Shown: in pieces, positions 6,955-15,425 of the stretch
Layout: every line of letters begins with the position of its first letter
How positions within the stretch are numbered: position 1 is the first letter of the stretch
Assembly (NCBI GenBank): GCA_026134025.1
Contig: JAOQII010000009.1
Coordinates: 1 to 43,988, forward strand
Source: Candidatus Syntropharchaeum sp.
GTDB taxonomy: Archaea > Halobacteriota > Syntropharchaeia > Syntropharchaeales > Syntropharchaeaceae
DNA length: 43,988 nucleotides
Reading direction: 5' to 3'
Program-made: the position numbers and the translations under genes
Notes under the pieces: generated by a model
Told to the model about the DNA's origin: nothing
The model's input: the letters and a program-made list of their open reading frames with translations, nothing else
Database searches by the model: none

Positions 6955-9199
6955 ACTTTGCCCCTACAATCTCCCGTATTTTTCCTGCCGTAACCTTTCC
7001 GATCCGCTCAACCTTCACAAGTTCATCTACCGTTGCATTTATCACATTCTCGACAGATCCAAAGTGTTTCAAAAGATTTCGCGCAGATACAGGACCTATA
7101 TTTGAGATCGAAGAGATGACATACTCCTGTTCCTCCTTCAGGCTTCGGGATGACTTCTTTGAATGAGGACTGAAAGACCGCTTAGATCTATCCTGCTCCC
7201 GCTTTGCAATCTGCGCGATTAAATTAGCTGTATCACTCCCATCACGGGTGTAGAGTATCGGGATTGAGAAATCAACAGCAATCGAGACGATCGCACCTTT
7301 TATCGCATTCTCAGAAACCCGCTCTGTTTTATGAAGCACATCTCCTTCGATTATAAGAATTGGTCGCTCATATTCCCGTCTGAGATTTCCAAGCTGCTCA
7401 AATATGTTTGTATCAGAGCCGACGAGCGAATCCACAAGATCTTCCGCGCTCTTTCGCTCGATGCAGACCCGCTCACTCACAACATAATCTCCAACTTCAA
7501 GTTTTTTGAAATTAAGTTTGCAACCAAGCCTTTCAAGTGATTTCACAACCTGAGAACGCGTCTCGCGGTTATCCACAAAAACGAGAGGGCCTTCTTCTCG
7601 TTCGATCTCCTGTCCATCCTCCTCTGGCACTCCTGGATCAAGAAAATCAGACTCGTTATGCTTGATCTCATCCATCCCCTTCTTCATCATCCGCTCTTTC
7701 TGCCTGCTTATCCAGTAGTATGCCTCATCCTTTGTTTCTCTTGTGATCAGGATTATGATTCTACCTGCCCTTCTTCTTCCGGTACGTCCTCTTCGCTGGA
7801 TGTTTCTTATCTCAGAAGGTACAGGCTCATAGAAGATTACAAGATCAGCCATCGGTATATCAAGTCCTTCCTCAGCCACAGATGTTGCGACCATCACATT
7901 GTACACACCTGCCTTGAACTTCTCGATCAGTTCAACCTGTTTCTTCTGCGATAGCCCTTTATCTCCCATACGTGATGCCTGACCGATGAACCGCAGGGGC
8001 CGAACACCCTCAATCTCCTCAAGTGCCGATCTCACCATCTCGGCGCTATCTCTGAAGTTCGTGAAGATGATTATACGTGATTCTGGTTTTCGCCTGATCT
8101 CGCGCTCAACGATTCCTGTGAGCCGTTTGAGCTTTGGATGCTCAAGATCGAGTTCTTCTGCCATGTTCAGCGCTCTGATAAACATCGGATCGCGTATCAG
8201 CCGTTTTGAGGCTTTTGTTGCTGCTCTGGAGTTTGCTTCATTCAGGAGACGCTTGAAATACTTTCTAAGTGCATCTACCCCCTGGGTCTCAACAAGATCG
8301 ATCGCATGCCGGATCTTCAAAAGTTCTGCCTCAAGGGATGCTGCCCTGTAGAACCTTGGATGCTGCTGCTCTCGCAACCTAGCCTGAATCCGTGACTGAA
8401 GTTCAAGAAGCTCCATCGTTGACGTTTTCTTACCCTTATAGAGGTGAAAACCCACGTCAGCAAGCTTTCTCACACGATCGAGAAATAGTTCATCGAGTAA
8501 AGCTTTGAGCTGCACGATCTCACGGGGAGGTTCAACCCTGACCCATTCGATCTCCTTTCTGAAGATGTAGGGTAAAATATCGGGATCATCCTCACTCCTG
8601 ATCTCGACCTGCTCTATCCCAAGGTTCTCACATACCTCCTGTATCTTCGCTGCACTGCTGCCAGGAGATGCCGTAATCCCAAGAACAAGCCTGTTTTTGC
8701 CATCTTCGCGGTAACGGGAGGCGATATAGACATAAGCGTAGTTTCCATGCGCTCTGTGGCATTCATCGAAGATTACAAGAACGATATCCCTGAGATTGAT
8801 TCTCCGTGTTAAAAGATCGTTTTCGATGACCTGTGGCGTTGCAACGATGATCTTCGCTTTTTTCCAGTTTTCAACCCTTTTCTCAGGCGAAATCTCCCCT
8901 GTTGCAACGAATATTTCATCCTCTTCTATGGTGAGAACATTTCTGAGAAATGCGGCGTGCTGCTCAACAAGTGGTTTTGTAGGCGATAAAAAAAGTACCT
9001 TTCCATCCAGTGTATTAAGCCTGTCTACCAGAACCAGAAGTGCGATAACCGTCTTTCCAAGTCCTGTTGGAAGAACGACAAGTGTGGATTTCTCTTTTGC
9101 GATCTCTGAAAGGGTTAGTTGATAGTCCCGTACTTCTATTTCTCCCTGTTTAATCAATGGATGTGAGATAAAGGAACTACAAATAGAACTATCCATCAA
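6947..9199 (-). CDS. hef: Hef: FANCM-like helicase fused to XPF-type nuclease
   Basis: Hef acts at stalled forks, unwinding and cutting branched DNA. The 750-residue protein has an SF2 helicase (Walker A LPTGLGKT at 43-50, DECH at 144-147, motif VI QRRGRTGR near 485). It then has an ERCC4-type nuclease with the VDNRE...ERKSAEDL core in the last third, and a C-terminal double helix-hairpin-helix. Both halves look intact, as in Euryarchaeota where the two activities are fused. Two adjacent ATGs (9199, 9196) are possible. A TATA-like box 27 bases upstream suggests a nearly leaderless message. It runs into top6B with an 8-base overlap, pairing fork repair with topology control. Confidence 0.95.
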   Translation of the reverse strand: MMDSSICSSFISHPLIKQGEIEVRDYQLTLSEIAKEKSTLVVLPTGLGKTVIALLVLVDRLNTLDGKVLFLSPTKPLVEQHAAFLRNVLTIEEDEIFVATGEISPEKRVENWKKAKIIVATPQVIENDLLTRRINLRDIVLVIFDECHRAHGNYAYVYIASRYREDGKNRLVLGITASPGSSAAKIQEVCENLGIEQVEIRSEDDPDILPYIFRKEIEWVRVEPPREIVQLKALLDELFLDRVRKLADVGFHLYKGKKTSTMELLELQSRIQARLREQQHPRFYRAASLEAELLKIRHAIDLVETQGVDALRKYFKRLLNEANSRAATKASKRLIRDPMFIRALNMAEELDLEHPKLKRLTGIVEREIRRKPESRIIIFTNFRDSAEMVRSALEEIEGVRPLRFIGQASRMGDKGLSQKKQVELIEKFKAGVYNVMVATSVAEEGLDIPMADLVIFYEPVPSEIRNIQRRGRTGRRRAGRIIILITRETKDEAYYWISRQKERMMKKGMDEIKHNESDFLDPGVPEEDGQEIEREEGPLVFVDNRETRSQVVKSLERLGCKLNFKKLEVGDYVVSERVCIERKSAEDLVDSLVGSDTNIFEQLGNLRREYERPILIIEGDVLHKTERVSENAIKGAIVSIAVDFSIPILYTRDGSDTANLIAQIAKREQDRSKRSFSPHSKKSSRSLKEEQEYVISSISNIGPVSARNLLKHFGSVENVINATVDELVKVERIGKVTAGKIREIVGAKYE

Positions 9200-9215
9200 C
9201 CCATATAAAAGAGCA

Positions 9216-9228
9216 AAGTATAAAAGTT
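9216..9228. promoter_or_regulatory. Shared bidirectional TATA box between hef and the aspartase/fumarase gene
   Basis: TATAAAAG at 9219-9226 has its plus-strand edge exactly 27 bases before the ATG at 9246. Read on the minus strand (CTTTTATA), it is exactly 27 bases before the hef ATG at 9199. Both messages would then be leaderless or nearly so. A second A/T-rich box (9204-9210) is present but too close to hef to serve it. Confidence 0.45.
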
Positions 9229-9245
9229 CATGGGAGAATCTTTAC

Positions 9246-10664
9246 ATGATGTGTGCCAGGATCGAACGGGACTCACTCGGTGAAATGGAAGTTCCAGAGG
9301 ATGCATACTACGGGATTCACACGACAAGATCACTTGAGAACTTTAAAATCTCTGATAAAAGGTTTCAGGTTGAATTTATCGAGTCTTTGGCGATTATAAA
9401 GCTTGCTGCAGCAAGAGCAAACCACCGGCGTGGACTTCTCGATGAAAGAAAGGCGGATGCAATTCAAAAAGCGTGTCTTGAACTGATTGAGGGGGATGAG
9501 AAGTTCGCCGGACAGTTCCCACTTGATATATTTCAGGCAGGTTCAGGAACCTCTACAAACATGAATATGAATGAGGTTATCGCAAACAGAGCAGCAGAGA
9601 TACTCGGTGGTAAGAAAGGTGATAGAACAGTGGTTCATCCAAACGATGATCTCAATATGGGTCAGTCAACGAACAACGTGATCCCCGCAGCGATCCGTAT
9701 AACCGCACTCCGATTGATGGGTGGTGTGATAGGTTCGCTTAAAGATCTCAGCATAAGCCTGAAGGATAAATCAGATGAATTTAAAGGTGTTATCAAGTCA
9801 GGGAGGACGCATCTTCAGGACGCAGTTCCGATCACACTTGGCCAGGAATTTAATGCTTATCACACAGCGATTGAGAAGGATATATCCCGTCTTGAGGGTG
9901 TGAAAGCGATCTTGAGCTATCTTGGCGTCGGGGGTAACGCGGTTGGAACAGGGATAAACACATATCCAGCGTTCAGGAGGGATGTAATCGCCGAAATATC
10001 AGCGATCACGGGCATCGATTTTAAGGTTCCAGATGATGGCATCGAGATCACACAGTTTTTGACAGATCTCGCCCACCTATCCTCGATCCTGAAGCTTACG
10101 AGCCTTGATATCAATAAGATCGCAAATGATCTCAGGTTGATGGGTTCAGGTCCAAGAACCGGGCTTTATGAGATCGTGATACCAGCTGTTGAGCCTGGAT
10201 CATCGATTATGCCAGGAAAGGTCAACCCATCGATACTCGAGGCTGTGAATATGGCATGTTTCATGATACAGGGAAATGATCTCGTAGTTTCAAATGCAGC
10301 ACAGGCAGGGCAGCTCGATCTAAACACTCACATGCCGATTATCGCATACTGTGTAATCGACTCGATGAAGCTTCTATCAAGGATCGGAACAGTGATGGCA
10401 GCAAAATGCGTGGATGGTATAACAGCGAATAAAAAACGCTGTCAAGAGTTCTTTAATAACAGTATTGCACTCGCCACGATCTTAAATCCATACATCGGAT
10501 ATGATAAAGCCGCAGAGGTTGCAAAGAAGGCACTTGCATGCCGCAAAACGATACGTGAGGTGATTATTGAGGAGGGTATACTGGATGAAGAGGTGCTTGA
10601 ATCGATCCTCGATCCTGAAAGCCTTACATCTCCAAATATCGCTAATAAAAATTCGAAAGACTAA
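9246..10664 (+). CDS. Aspartate ammonia-lyase / class II fumarase superfamily enzyme
   Basis: A 472-residue member of the fumarase/aspartase superfamily, catalysing reversible elimination to give fumarate. The superfamily signature GSSIMPGKVNP is at about 317-327, with SGTSTNMNMNE near 100 and the substrate-site SGRTHLQDA near 187. The N-terminus (VPEDAYYGIHT) and the region after GITANKKRC with ILNPYIGYDK resemble aspartases, while HPNDDLNMGQSTN is closer to fumarases. Substrate is therefore unresolved: aspartate (making fumarate plus ammonia) or malate/fumarate. Two ATGs lie at 9246 and 9249, and initiation is probably leaderless. The gene is divergent from hef and appears monocistronic or co-transcribed with the next gene. 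Confidence 0.85.
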   Translation: MMCARIERDSLGEMEVPEDAYYGIHTTRSLENFKISDKRFQVEFIESLAIIKLAAARANHRRGLLDERKADAIQKACLELIEGDEKFAGQFPLDIFQAGSGTSTNMNMNEVIANRAAEILGGKKGDRTVVHPNDDLNMGQSTNNVIPAAIRITALRLMGGVIGSLKDLSISLKDKSDEFKGVIKSGRTHLQDAVPITLGQEFNAYHTAIEKDISRLEGVKAILSYLGVGGNAVGTGINTYPAFRRDVIAEISAITGIDFKVPDDGIEITQFLTDLAHLSSILKLTSLDINKIANDLRLMGSGPRTGLYEIVIPAVEPGSSIMPGKVNPSILEAVNMACFMIQGNDLVVSNAAQAGQLDLNTHMPIIAYCVIDSMKLLSRIGTVMAAKCVDGITANKKRCQEFFNNSIALATILNPYIGYDKAAEVAKKALACRKTIREVIIEEGILDEEVLESILDPESLTSPNIANKNSKD

Positions 10665-10696
10665 TAAAAGCTTGCAGTATAAAAAATAGTGAGAAG

Positions 10697-12091
10697 ATGA
10701 AAAAGACGATAATCGTGATGATACTGGTATTATACTTGCTATCCTGCTCTGGTATACCAGCATCAGCCAGCATCACAGGTTTCAATGAAACAGGCGAGTA
10801 TGCATCACTCGCGTCTGAGATAAAATCATACCCTCAGCTTGATATCGTGAAGAAGGTTGACGGTTTCAAGAAGTTTGAACCTCACTGGAACGATCGATTC
10901 CCACAGGGCTCAACGCTGATGGTATATGCCGATGCACTGGACGTGAGCCATGCAAGGTTCATACTCGTTGATTTCATATTTATTATCACAGATCCAATGG
11001 GACATATCGTATCATGGGATCGGGTGGAGGTCAGGAAGGTTGGATATGATCAGAACACCTACGTCGTCTATGAAAAACAGATCCCAGATGACTGGATCGA
11101 TGGAACATACAGGATCAAGGCATTTGTCTATGATCGTACAAACTTTACAAAGATCATGCAGTATGAATATAACTATGTGGACCATATAGGTGATGAGGAC
11201 TACTGGGATGACTTCTGGGATCTTGGAGATGACGATGATGATAACACAGAGGCGGGATTCGTAAACCCGCTCTCGACATCAAAGGTCGTCATGAAGTTCA
11301 GGGAACAACCGTTCTATATCGATCACCGCGCAAGTGTGTATCCGCCAGACCGGTTTGTTATCTCCGATCTTCGTCTGCTACCTGGCGTTGTTGCACCAGC
11401 AGAAGAGTCCTATCTCACCGTCAACGTCACAAATACCTTTACAGATGGGGGGGAGGTTGAGGTCATCTTTGTCCTCGATAATAGAACCGCAGGGGTTTCC
11501 AAGGTTGCGGTTGAGCCTTATTCAACTGAAATGGTCGATTTTGTCATCCCACCACAGGAAGAGGGAGAGCACCATATTCGTATCACATCCCCATCTTCAA
11601 ATGTAGCAAATGTGCCGATCGATGCCATCCTGAACGTCTCGATGGAGGGTGCAGAAGAGGCATCATCCGAGCTTCCAACCAACTTCGTCGTGAAATCGCT
11701 TGATATTGAAAAGATACAGGTACGTGTAAATGAGACGGTGCCGATCGGTGTAACCGTGCAGAATCAGGGTCAGACTGGAAATGGTACAATCCTGATTGAG
11801 ATAAATGGAGAGCCTGTGGGTGAGAAGAACCTTTCGCTCAGGTACCTTCAGACCGAGACCGTCTATTTCAATATAACAGAAAAAAATACAGGGACTTACA
11901 GGGTTACAATCCCAGATACACAACTTGCAAGGCTATTCTTCGTAACAGAAGAAACTGAAAGTACCACTTCGGTAATCGAATCTGTAAGATCAGCAGCCAA
12001 GGAAAAAGGGGTCTCAGCTGGGATTATTGCACTTATTCTCATACTGCTTCTACTGCTTCTGGGACTGAGGATCTACATATCGAGGCGCTAA
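10697..12091 (+). CDS. Secreted, C-terminally membrane-anchored protein with CARDB-like domains
   Basis: A 464-residue surface protein. It has an N-terminal signal peptide (basic start, hydrophobic core, cleavage near residue 22-25) and a C-terminal transmembrane helix (about 440-460) ending in ISRR. The exposed part begins with an unrecognised domain. It is followed by an acidic linker (DDFWDLGDDDDDN, about 170-182) and two beta-sandwich regions resembling CARDB/adhesion modules (about 225-320 and 335-415, with phrases such as VTVQNQGQTGNGT). No catalytic motif is visible. The layout fits an S-layer-associated or adhesive protein. It lies 32 bases after the aspartase/fumarase and is followed by a T-rich stretch. 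Confidence 0.7.
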   Translation: MKKTIIVMILVLYLLSCSGIPASASITGFNETGEYASLASEIKSYPQLDIVKKVDGFKKFEPHWNDRFPQGSTLMVYADALDVSHARFILVDFIFIITDPMGHIVSWDRVEVRKVGYDQNTYVVYEKQIPDDWIDGTYRIKAFVYDRTNFTKIMQYEYNYVDHIGDEDYWDDFWDLGDDDDDNTEAGFVNPLSTSKVVMKFREQPFYIDHRASVYPPDRFVISDLRLLPGVVAPAEESYLTVNVTNTFTDGGEVEVIFVLDNRTAGVSKVAVEPYSTEMVDFVIPPQEEGEHHIRITSPSSNVANVPIDAILNVSMEGAEEASSELPTNFVVKSLDIEKIQVRVNETVPIGVTVQNQGQTGNGTILIEINGEPVGEKNLSLRYLQTETVYFNITEKNTGTYRVTIPDTQLARLFFVTEETESTTSVIESVRSAAKEKGVSAGIIALILILLLLLLGLRIYISRR

Positions 12092-12120
12092 TTTTTCCCC
12101 TCACCATCTATTTTTTTATC
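12092..12120 (+). terminator. T-rich archaeal-type terminator candidate
   Basis: Directly after the stop at 12091 come a pyrimidine-rich run and seven consecutive T residues (12111-12117), typical of intrinsic archaeal termination. No hairpin is needed. Inferred from composition only. Confidence 0.35.
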
Positions 12121-12142
12121 CCCTCGCACCCATACTCTACCT

Positions 12143-12895
12143 ATGAAGATCGCGATCACGGGAAAAGGGGGAGTTGGAAAGACAACGCTGGCAGGCACAC
12201 TCGCAAGACTGCTCGCACAGGAGGGGAGAGACGTTGTAGCCATCGATGCTGATCCTGATATGAACCTCGCATCAGCCCTGGGAATGAGGGAAAACCCAAC
12301 ACCGATCTCAACGCTCGAAAATCTCATAGCAGAGCGTGCAGGAGAGCCTGGTGGGATTTTCAAGATCAACCCGAAGGTCAACGATATCCTTGATAGGTAC
12401 GGGGTTGAGAATAAGGATGGTGTGAAGCTCTTGACGATGGGTACGATCGAACTTGGTGGTAGCGGATGTGTATGCCCCGCATCTTCGTTTTTGAGGGCAC
12501 TTCTGCGGCACATCATCATAAAAGAGCAATTTGTGATACTCGATATGGAGGCAGGGATCGAACACCTCGGGAGGGGGACAACAAAGAATGTAGATCTTAT
12601 GATCGTCGTTGTTGAGCCAGGTATGCGATCTGTTGAGACACTATCACGTATTAAGAAGCTTGCAGGCGATATCGGGATTGTGAATATCGCTGCTGTGATA
12701 AACAAGGATGTGGGAGGGAGTGATGTGGTCAGGGAAAAGATAGAAGAGATGGGGCTTGTGATCCTTGGCTCAATCCCGTATGATACGAATTTTGTGAAGG
12801 CGGACCTTAATGGATACTCACCGCTTGATACAGGGGGGGATGCGATAGATGCAATCAAAAATATCAAGGAAGAACTTGTTAAGAGCCTTGAGTAG
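12143..12895 (+). CDS. cooC: CooC-like P-loop ATPase (CO dehydrogenase maturation type)
   Basis: A 250-residue MinD/SIMIBI-class ATPase. The deviant Walker A GKGGVGKT is at 7-14, switch I follows with IDADPDMN (34-41), and the CooC/AcsF signature cysteines C109 and C111 are in GSGCVCPAS. The ATP-driven dimer is thought to deliver or insert nickel into the C-cluster of CO dehydrogenase, or the A-cluster for AcsF relatives. No CODH/ACS subunit is encoded nearby, so the client is inferred. The gene overlaps the start of the following transglutaminase-like gene by 47 bases and sits between two secreted proteins, an unexpected setting. Confidence 0.85.
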   Translation: MKIAITGKGGVGKTTLAGTLARLLAQEGRDVVAIDADPDMNLASALGMRENPTPISTLENLIAERAGEPGGIFKINPKVNDILDRYGVENKDGVKLLTMGTIELGGSGCVCPASSFLRALLRHIIIKEQFVILDMEAGIEHLGRGTTKNVDLMIVVVEPGMRSVETLSRIKKLAGDIGIVNIAAVINKDVGGSDVVREKIEEMGLVILGSIPYDTNFVKADLNGYSPLDTGGDAIDAIKNIKEELVKSLE

Positions 12896-14411
12896 ACTTG
12901 GGATTATCGCACTGGTCATCATCCAGACGTTCCAGATGGCATCAGCAGATCTATCTCCGGTTGAGCCTGCAATCCCGGCATATCAGGATAGGTTTGAGGA
13001 TAAACCAGAAGCAAGCTCTTCTCATGAGCCGGGATACAATATCTACACAAGGGTTGAGTATCGGACATTTCTTGCCAGATCAAAGGGGGCTGTGAAGGTA
13101 TATCTTGAGAACCGGGGGGATGATGATCTCTTCGTTTACGGATACGGCCTAAAACCAGGTGGGCTTGAAGCTACCGGCATCACGGTTCATCCTGGAGAGG
13201 AACGGTATCTTGGGATGGCAACAACATTCATACCTGACGTCGATTCGGTTTCTGTCAGGATCGCGGTCTCGATACTTGCAAAGGGGAGGGGGCGTTGGTA
13301 TGACTATGGGACGGTCTACCTCGATCCCATGACACTTACAGTGGAGGGAAGTGTACCGAGCGGTAATCCAGAATATATTCTCGATCGTGGGATAAAATTC
13401 GAGAAGGTGAACGATCTGATCTTTCCGCTTGGCTCAGATCTTCGCGATGAAGCAGTATCTGCTGCAACAGCCTATCCTGGCGAGTACAATATCTACCAGG
13501 TCTGCTCGATCTTTGATCACGTCTCAGAAAGTATCGAGTATGTCTCAGATCCACCAGAAGAAGAGTACTGGCAGACACCAACAGAGACGCTTCATCGACG
13601 GCGCGGGGACTGCGACGATTATGCAATACTCATTGCAGCGATGATCGAGGCGATCGGTGGGACAGGCAGGATATATCTAACCGATGACCACATGTTTGCA
13701 GCCGTCTTTGTAGGTGATGAGGCGAGGTGTGAAAAGGTGCGAGATGCTGTGAGAGCATACTACAACACCCCGCTCACCGTCTACTTTATTGAGGATGAGT
13801 ACGGTGCCTGGATGGTTCTTGATGCGACAAAGAGCATCTATGCAGGGGGGAGCGATCTCGCCTATAAAGCATCTGATACAGTCTATGTGATCGATGTCTC
13901 TGCAAACTTCAAAGATATGCGAGAGGGCATTCATATCGGAAGAATTGCATTCTGTGAGAATATAACCGATGATGGAAGCTTTATTGAGCGAGCAGATACC
14001 AGATATGCGTCTGGTGATGTGATCCTCATCTACTACGATATCACAAACTTTGCACTCCAGGGTTCAGATGAGGGGCATGAGGTATGGCTTGAACACTCGA
14101 TCGATATACTTGATGAGGCAGGTGAGAGCGTCTTTTACAATCATGAACCCGTTGAGTTCCATGAGGTGGATGAGACACCGCCTGACCGGATCTGGGCATC
14201 ATCAAGCTATGACACATCCTGGCTTGGTAAGGGTCGATACAGGGTTCTGGTTACTGTAGAGGATCTGATAAGTGGCAAGCAGGATGAGGCATCGGCTTAT
14301 TTTGAGATTACAACAGAACGTGCTGTTATGCCAGCGATTGACCCGCTCCTATCTCTGGCAGTGGTACTTTTTGTGGGATACTTCGTGAAGCGAAGAAAAA
14401 GGTCGGAGTAA
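12849..14411 (+). CDS. Secreted transglutaminase-like (cysteine peptidase fold) protein with C-terminal anchor
   Basis: A 520-residue exported protein with a signal peptide of about 33 residues (cleavage after MASA), a beta-rich domain (about 60-165), a transglutaminase-like core and a C-terminal transmembrane helix ending KRRKRSE. The catalytic triad is visible: C255 in RRGDCDDYA, H281 in DDHMF, D325 in VLDATKS. Family members are proteases, peptide-bond-modifying enzymes or cell-surface processing enzymes; the substrate is unknown. The ATG at 12849 lies 47 bases inside the CooC-like gene. TTG at 12876 or 12888 would shorten the overlap but would also shorten the basic n-region. A C-terminal Ig-like segment (about 380-490) precedes the anchor. 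Confidence 0.8.
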   Translation: MQSKISRKNLLRALSRLGIIALVIIQTFQMASADLSPVEPAIPAYQDRFEDKPEASSSHEPGYNIYTRVEYRTFLARSKGAVKVYLENRGDDDLFVYGYGLKPGGLEATGITVHPGEERYLGMATTFIPDVDSVSVRIAVSILAKGRGRWYDYGTVYLDPMTLTVEGSVPSGNPEYILDRGIKFEKVNDLIFPLGSDLRDEAVSAATAYPGEYNIYQVCSIFDHVSESIEYVSDPPEEEYWQTPTETLHRRRGDCDDYAILIAAMIEAIGGTGRIYLTDDHMFAAVFVGDEARCEKVRDAVRAYYNTPLTVYFIEDEYGAWMVLDATKSIYAGGSDLAYKASDTVYVIDVSANFKDMREGIHIGRIAFCENITDDGSFIERADTRYASGDVILIYYDITNFALQGSDEGHEVWLEHSIDILDEAGESVFYNHEPVEFHEVDETPPDRIWASSSYDTSWLGKGRYRVLVTVEDLISGKQDEASAYFEITTERAVMPAIDPLLSLAVVLFVGYFVKRRKRSE

Positions 14412-14416
14412 TAACT

Positions 14417-14995
14417 TTACCTGCAGGCTTTCATCAACAAACCCGCCTTACGGTAGTTTCTTATCATCTCCTCCTCGATCGATGGGTTATAAAGAAGCGC
14501 GGCAGGATGCTGTAGCGGGATTATCTTGCTTGAGCCATCATCGGATAGAAAAATCTCACCAAAAACCCTGTGGAATTCTCCTTTGGCTGGCAGCAAAAGC
14601 CCGTAACGTTCAAAGGTGTATCTCGTTGCATAATAGCCCAGCGGAGCCAGTATCACTGGGTCTATCAGCTCTATCTCCTGATCCACGTATCTACCACAGA
14701 TCTCAATCTCATCGGGCCTGGGTCTTCTGTATCCAGGTAGCATACATTTGATGAGATTTGTCATGTAGATCTCCCCTCTATCGATTTTGGCGATCTTGAG
14801 TAACTTATCCAGGACTTTTCCCGAAGGTCCAATGAACATTCTCCCCTCGTTATCCTCCCGTTCTCCAGGTGCCTGAGCTATCAGCATTAGATCTGCATTT
14901 AGATCTCCTTCACCGCAGAGAGCATTTTTTCTCGTCTCAGATAGCCTGCATTTCCTGCAGCTTTTTATCTCATCAACCAGATTGGCTATACCCAT
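14417..14995 (-). CDS. udg: Family 4 uracil-DNA glycosylase (Fe-S type)
   Basis: Removes uracil arising from cytosine deamination. The 192-residue protein carries the family 4 features. Two cysteines sit at the N-terminus (C13, C16 in CRKCRL) and two in the middle (IKCMLP, EICGRY), ligating a 4Fe-4S cluster. The catalytic motif is APGEREDNEGRMFIGPSG, and the leucine-intercalation loop is LQHPAALLYNP. Length is typical for archaeal and Thermus-type enzymes. Its start overlaps the end of the GNAT gene by 10 bases, indicating a shared transcript with the acetyltransferase and CCA-adding enzyme. Confidence 0.94.
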   Translation of the reverse strand: MGIANLVDEIKSCRKCRLSETRKNALCGEGDLNADLMLIAQAPGEREDNEGRMFIGPSGKVLDKLLKIAKIDRGEIYMTNLIKCMLPGYRRPRPDEIEICGRYVDQEIELIDPVILAPLGYYATRYTFERYGLLLPAKGEFHRVFGEIFLSDDGSSKIIPLQHPAALLYNPSIEEEMIRNYRKAGLLMKACR

Positions 14996-15354
14996 CTTAA
15001 ATATCTCCTATCATCAAATCCCAACTTTTTGTAAAATGCCTTTGCAACCTCATTGCTCAAACGCACCTCAACCCACATCCTGTCACATTTACGAGATACC
15101 CATCTTACAAGCGCCTGTCCCATCCCCATTCGCCTGTATTCAGGATCGACCGCGATCGAGAAGATATGACCGTTCTTTCGATCGAATATGATGTATCCGC
15201 AGACCTTCTCGTCTTTTTCATAGACCAGAAATGAATCAGGGTAGAGCTTCGAGAAATAGATGAACGTGATCCTGTTATAGGCTGACTTCGGGAAAGATTG
15301 TGCCTCAATCTCCAGTATCCTTTCGATATCGTGATGCGTGAAGCTTCGTATCAT
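14986..15354 (-). CDS. GNAT-family N-acetyltransferase (RimI-like)
   Basis: About 122 residues from the chosen ATG at 15354. It shows the GNAT acetyl-CoA-binding loop RRMGMGQAL preceded by IAVDPEY, and the C-terminal AKAFYKKLGF motif common to RimI/NAT proteins. RimI-like archaeal enzymes acetylate protein N-termini, but the substrate here is unproven. The frame is open further upstream to 15432, but that extension reads into the end of the CCA-adding gene and has no GNAT-like content. It overlaps udg by 10 bases. Confidence 0.85.
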   Translation of the reverse strand: MIRSFTHHDIERILEIEAQSFPKSAYNRITFIYFSKLYPDSFLVYEKDEKVCGYIIFDRKNGHIFSIAVDPEYRRMGMGQALVRWVSRKCDRMWVEVRLSNEVAKAFYKKLGFDDRRYLRWV

Positions 15355-15425
15355 CTTAACCAACTTATTCTCAGGATATAAATATGCGGAATAACGTGAA
15401 CTGTACCGTCTTTCACAGGTACCAT

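Noticed and set aside
12088-12867. 259-codon minus-strand frame opposite the CooC-like gene
   Set aside because: Shadow of the CooC-like gene; the P-loop and signature cysteines are clearly on the plus strand.
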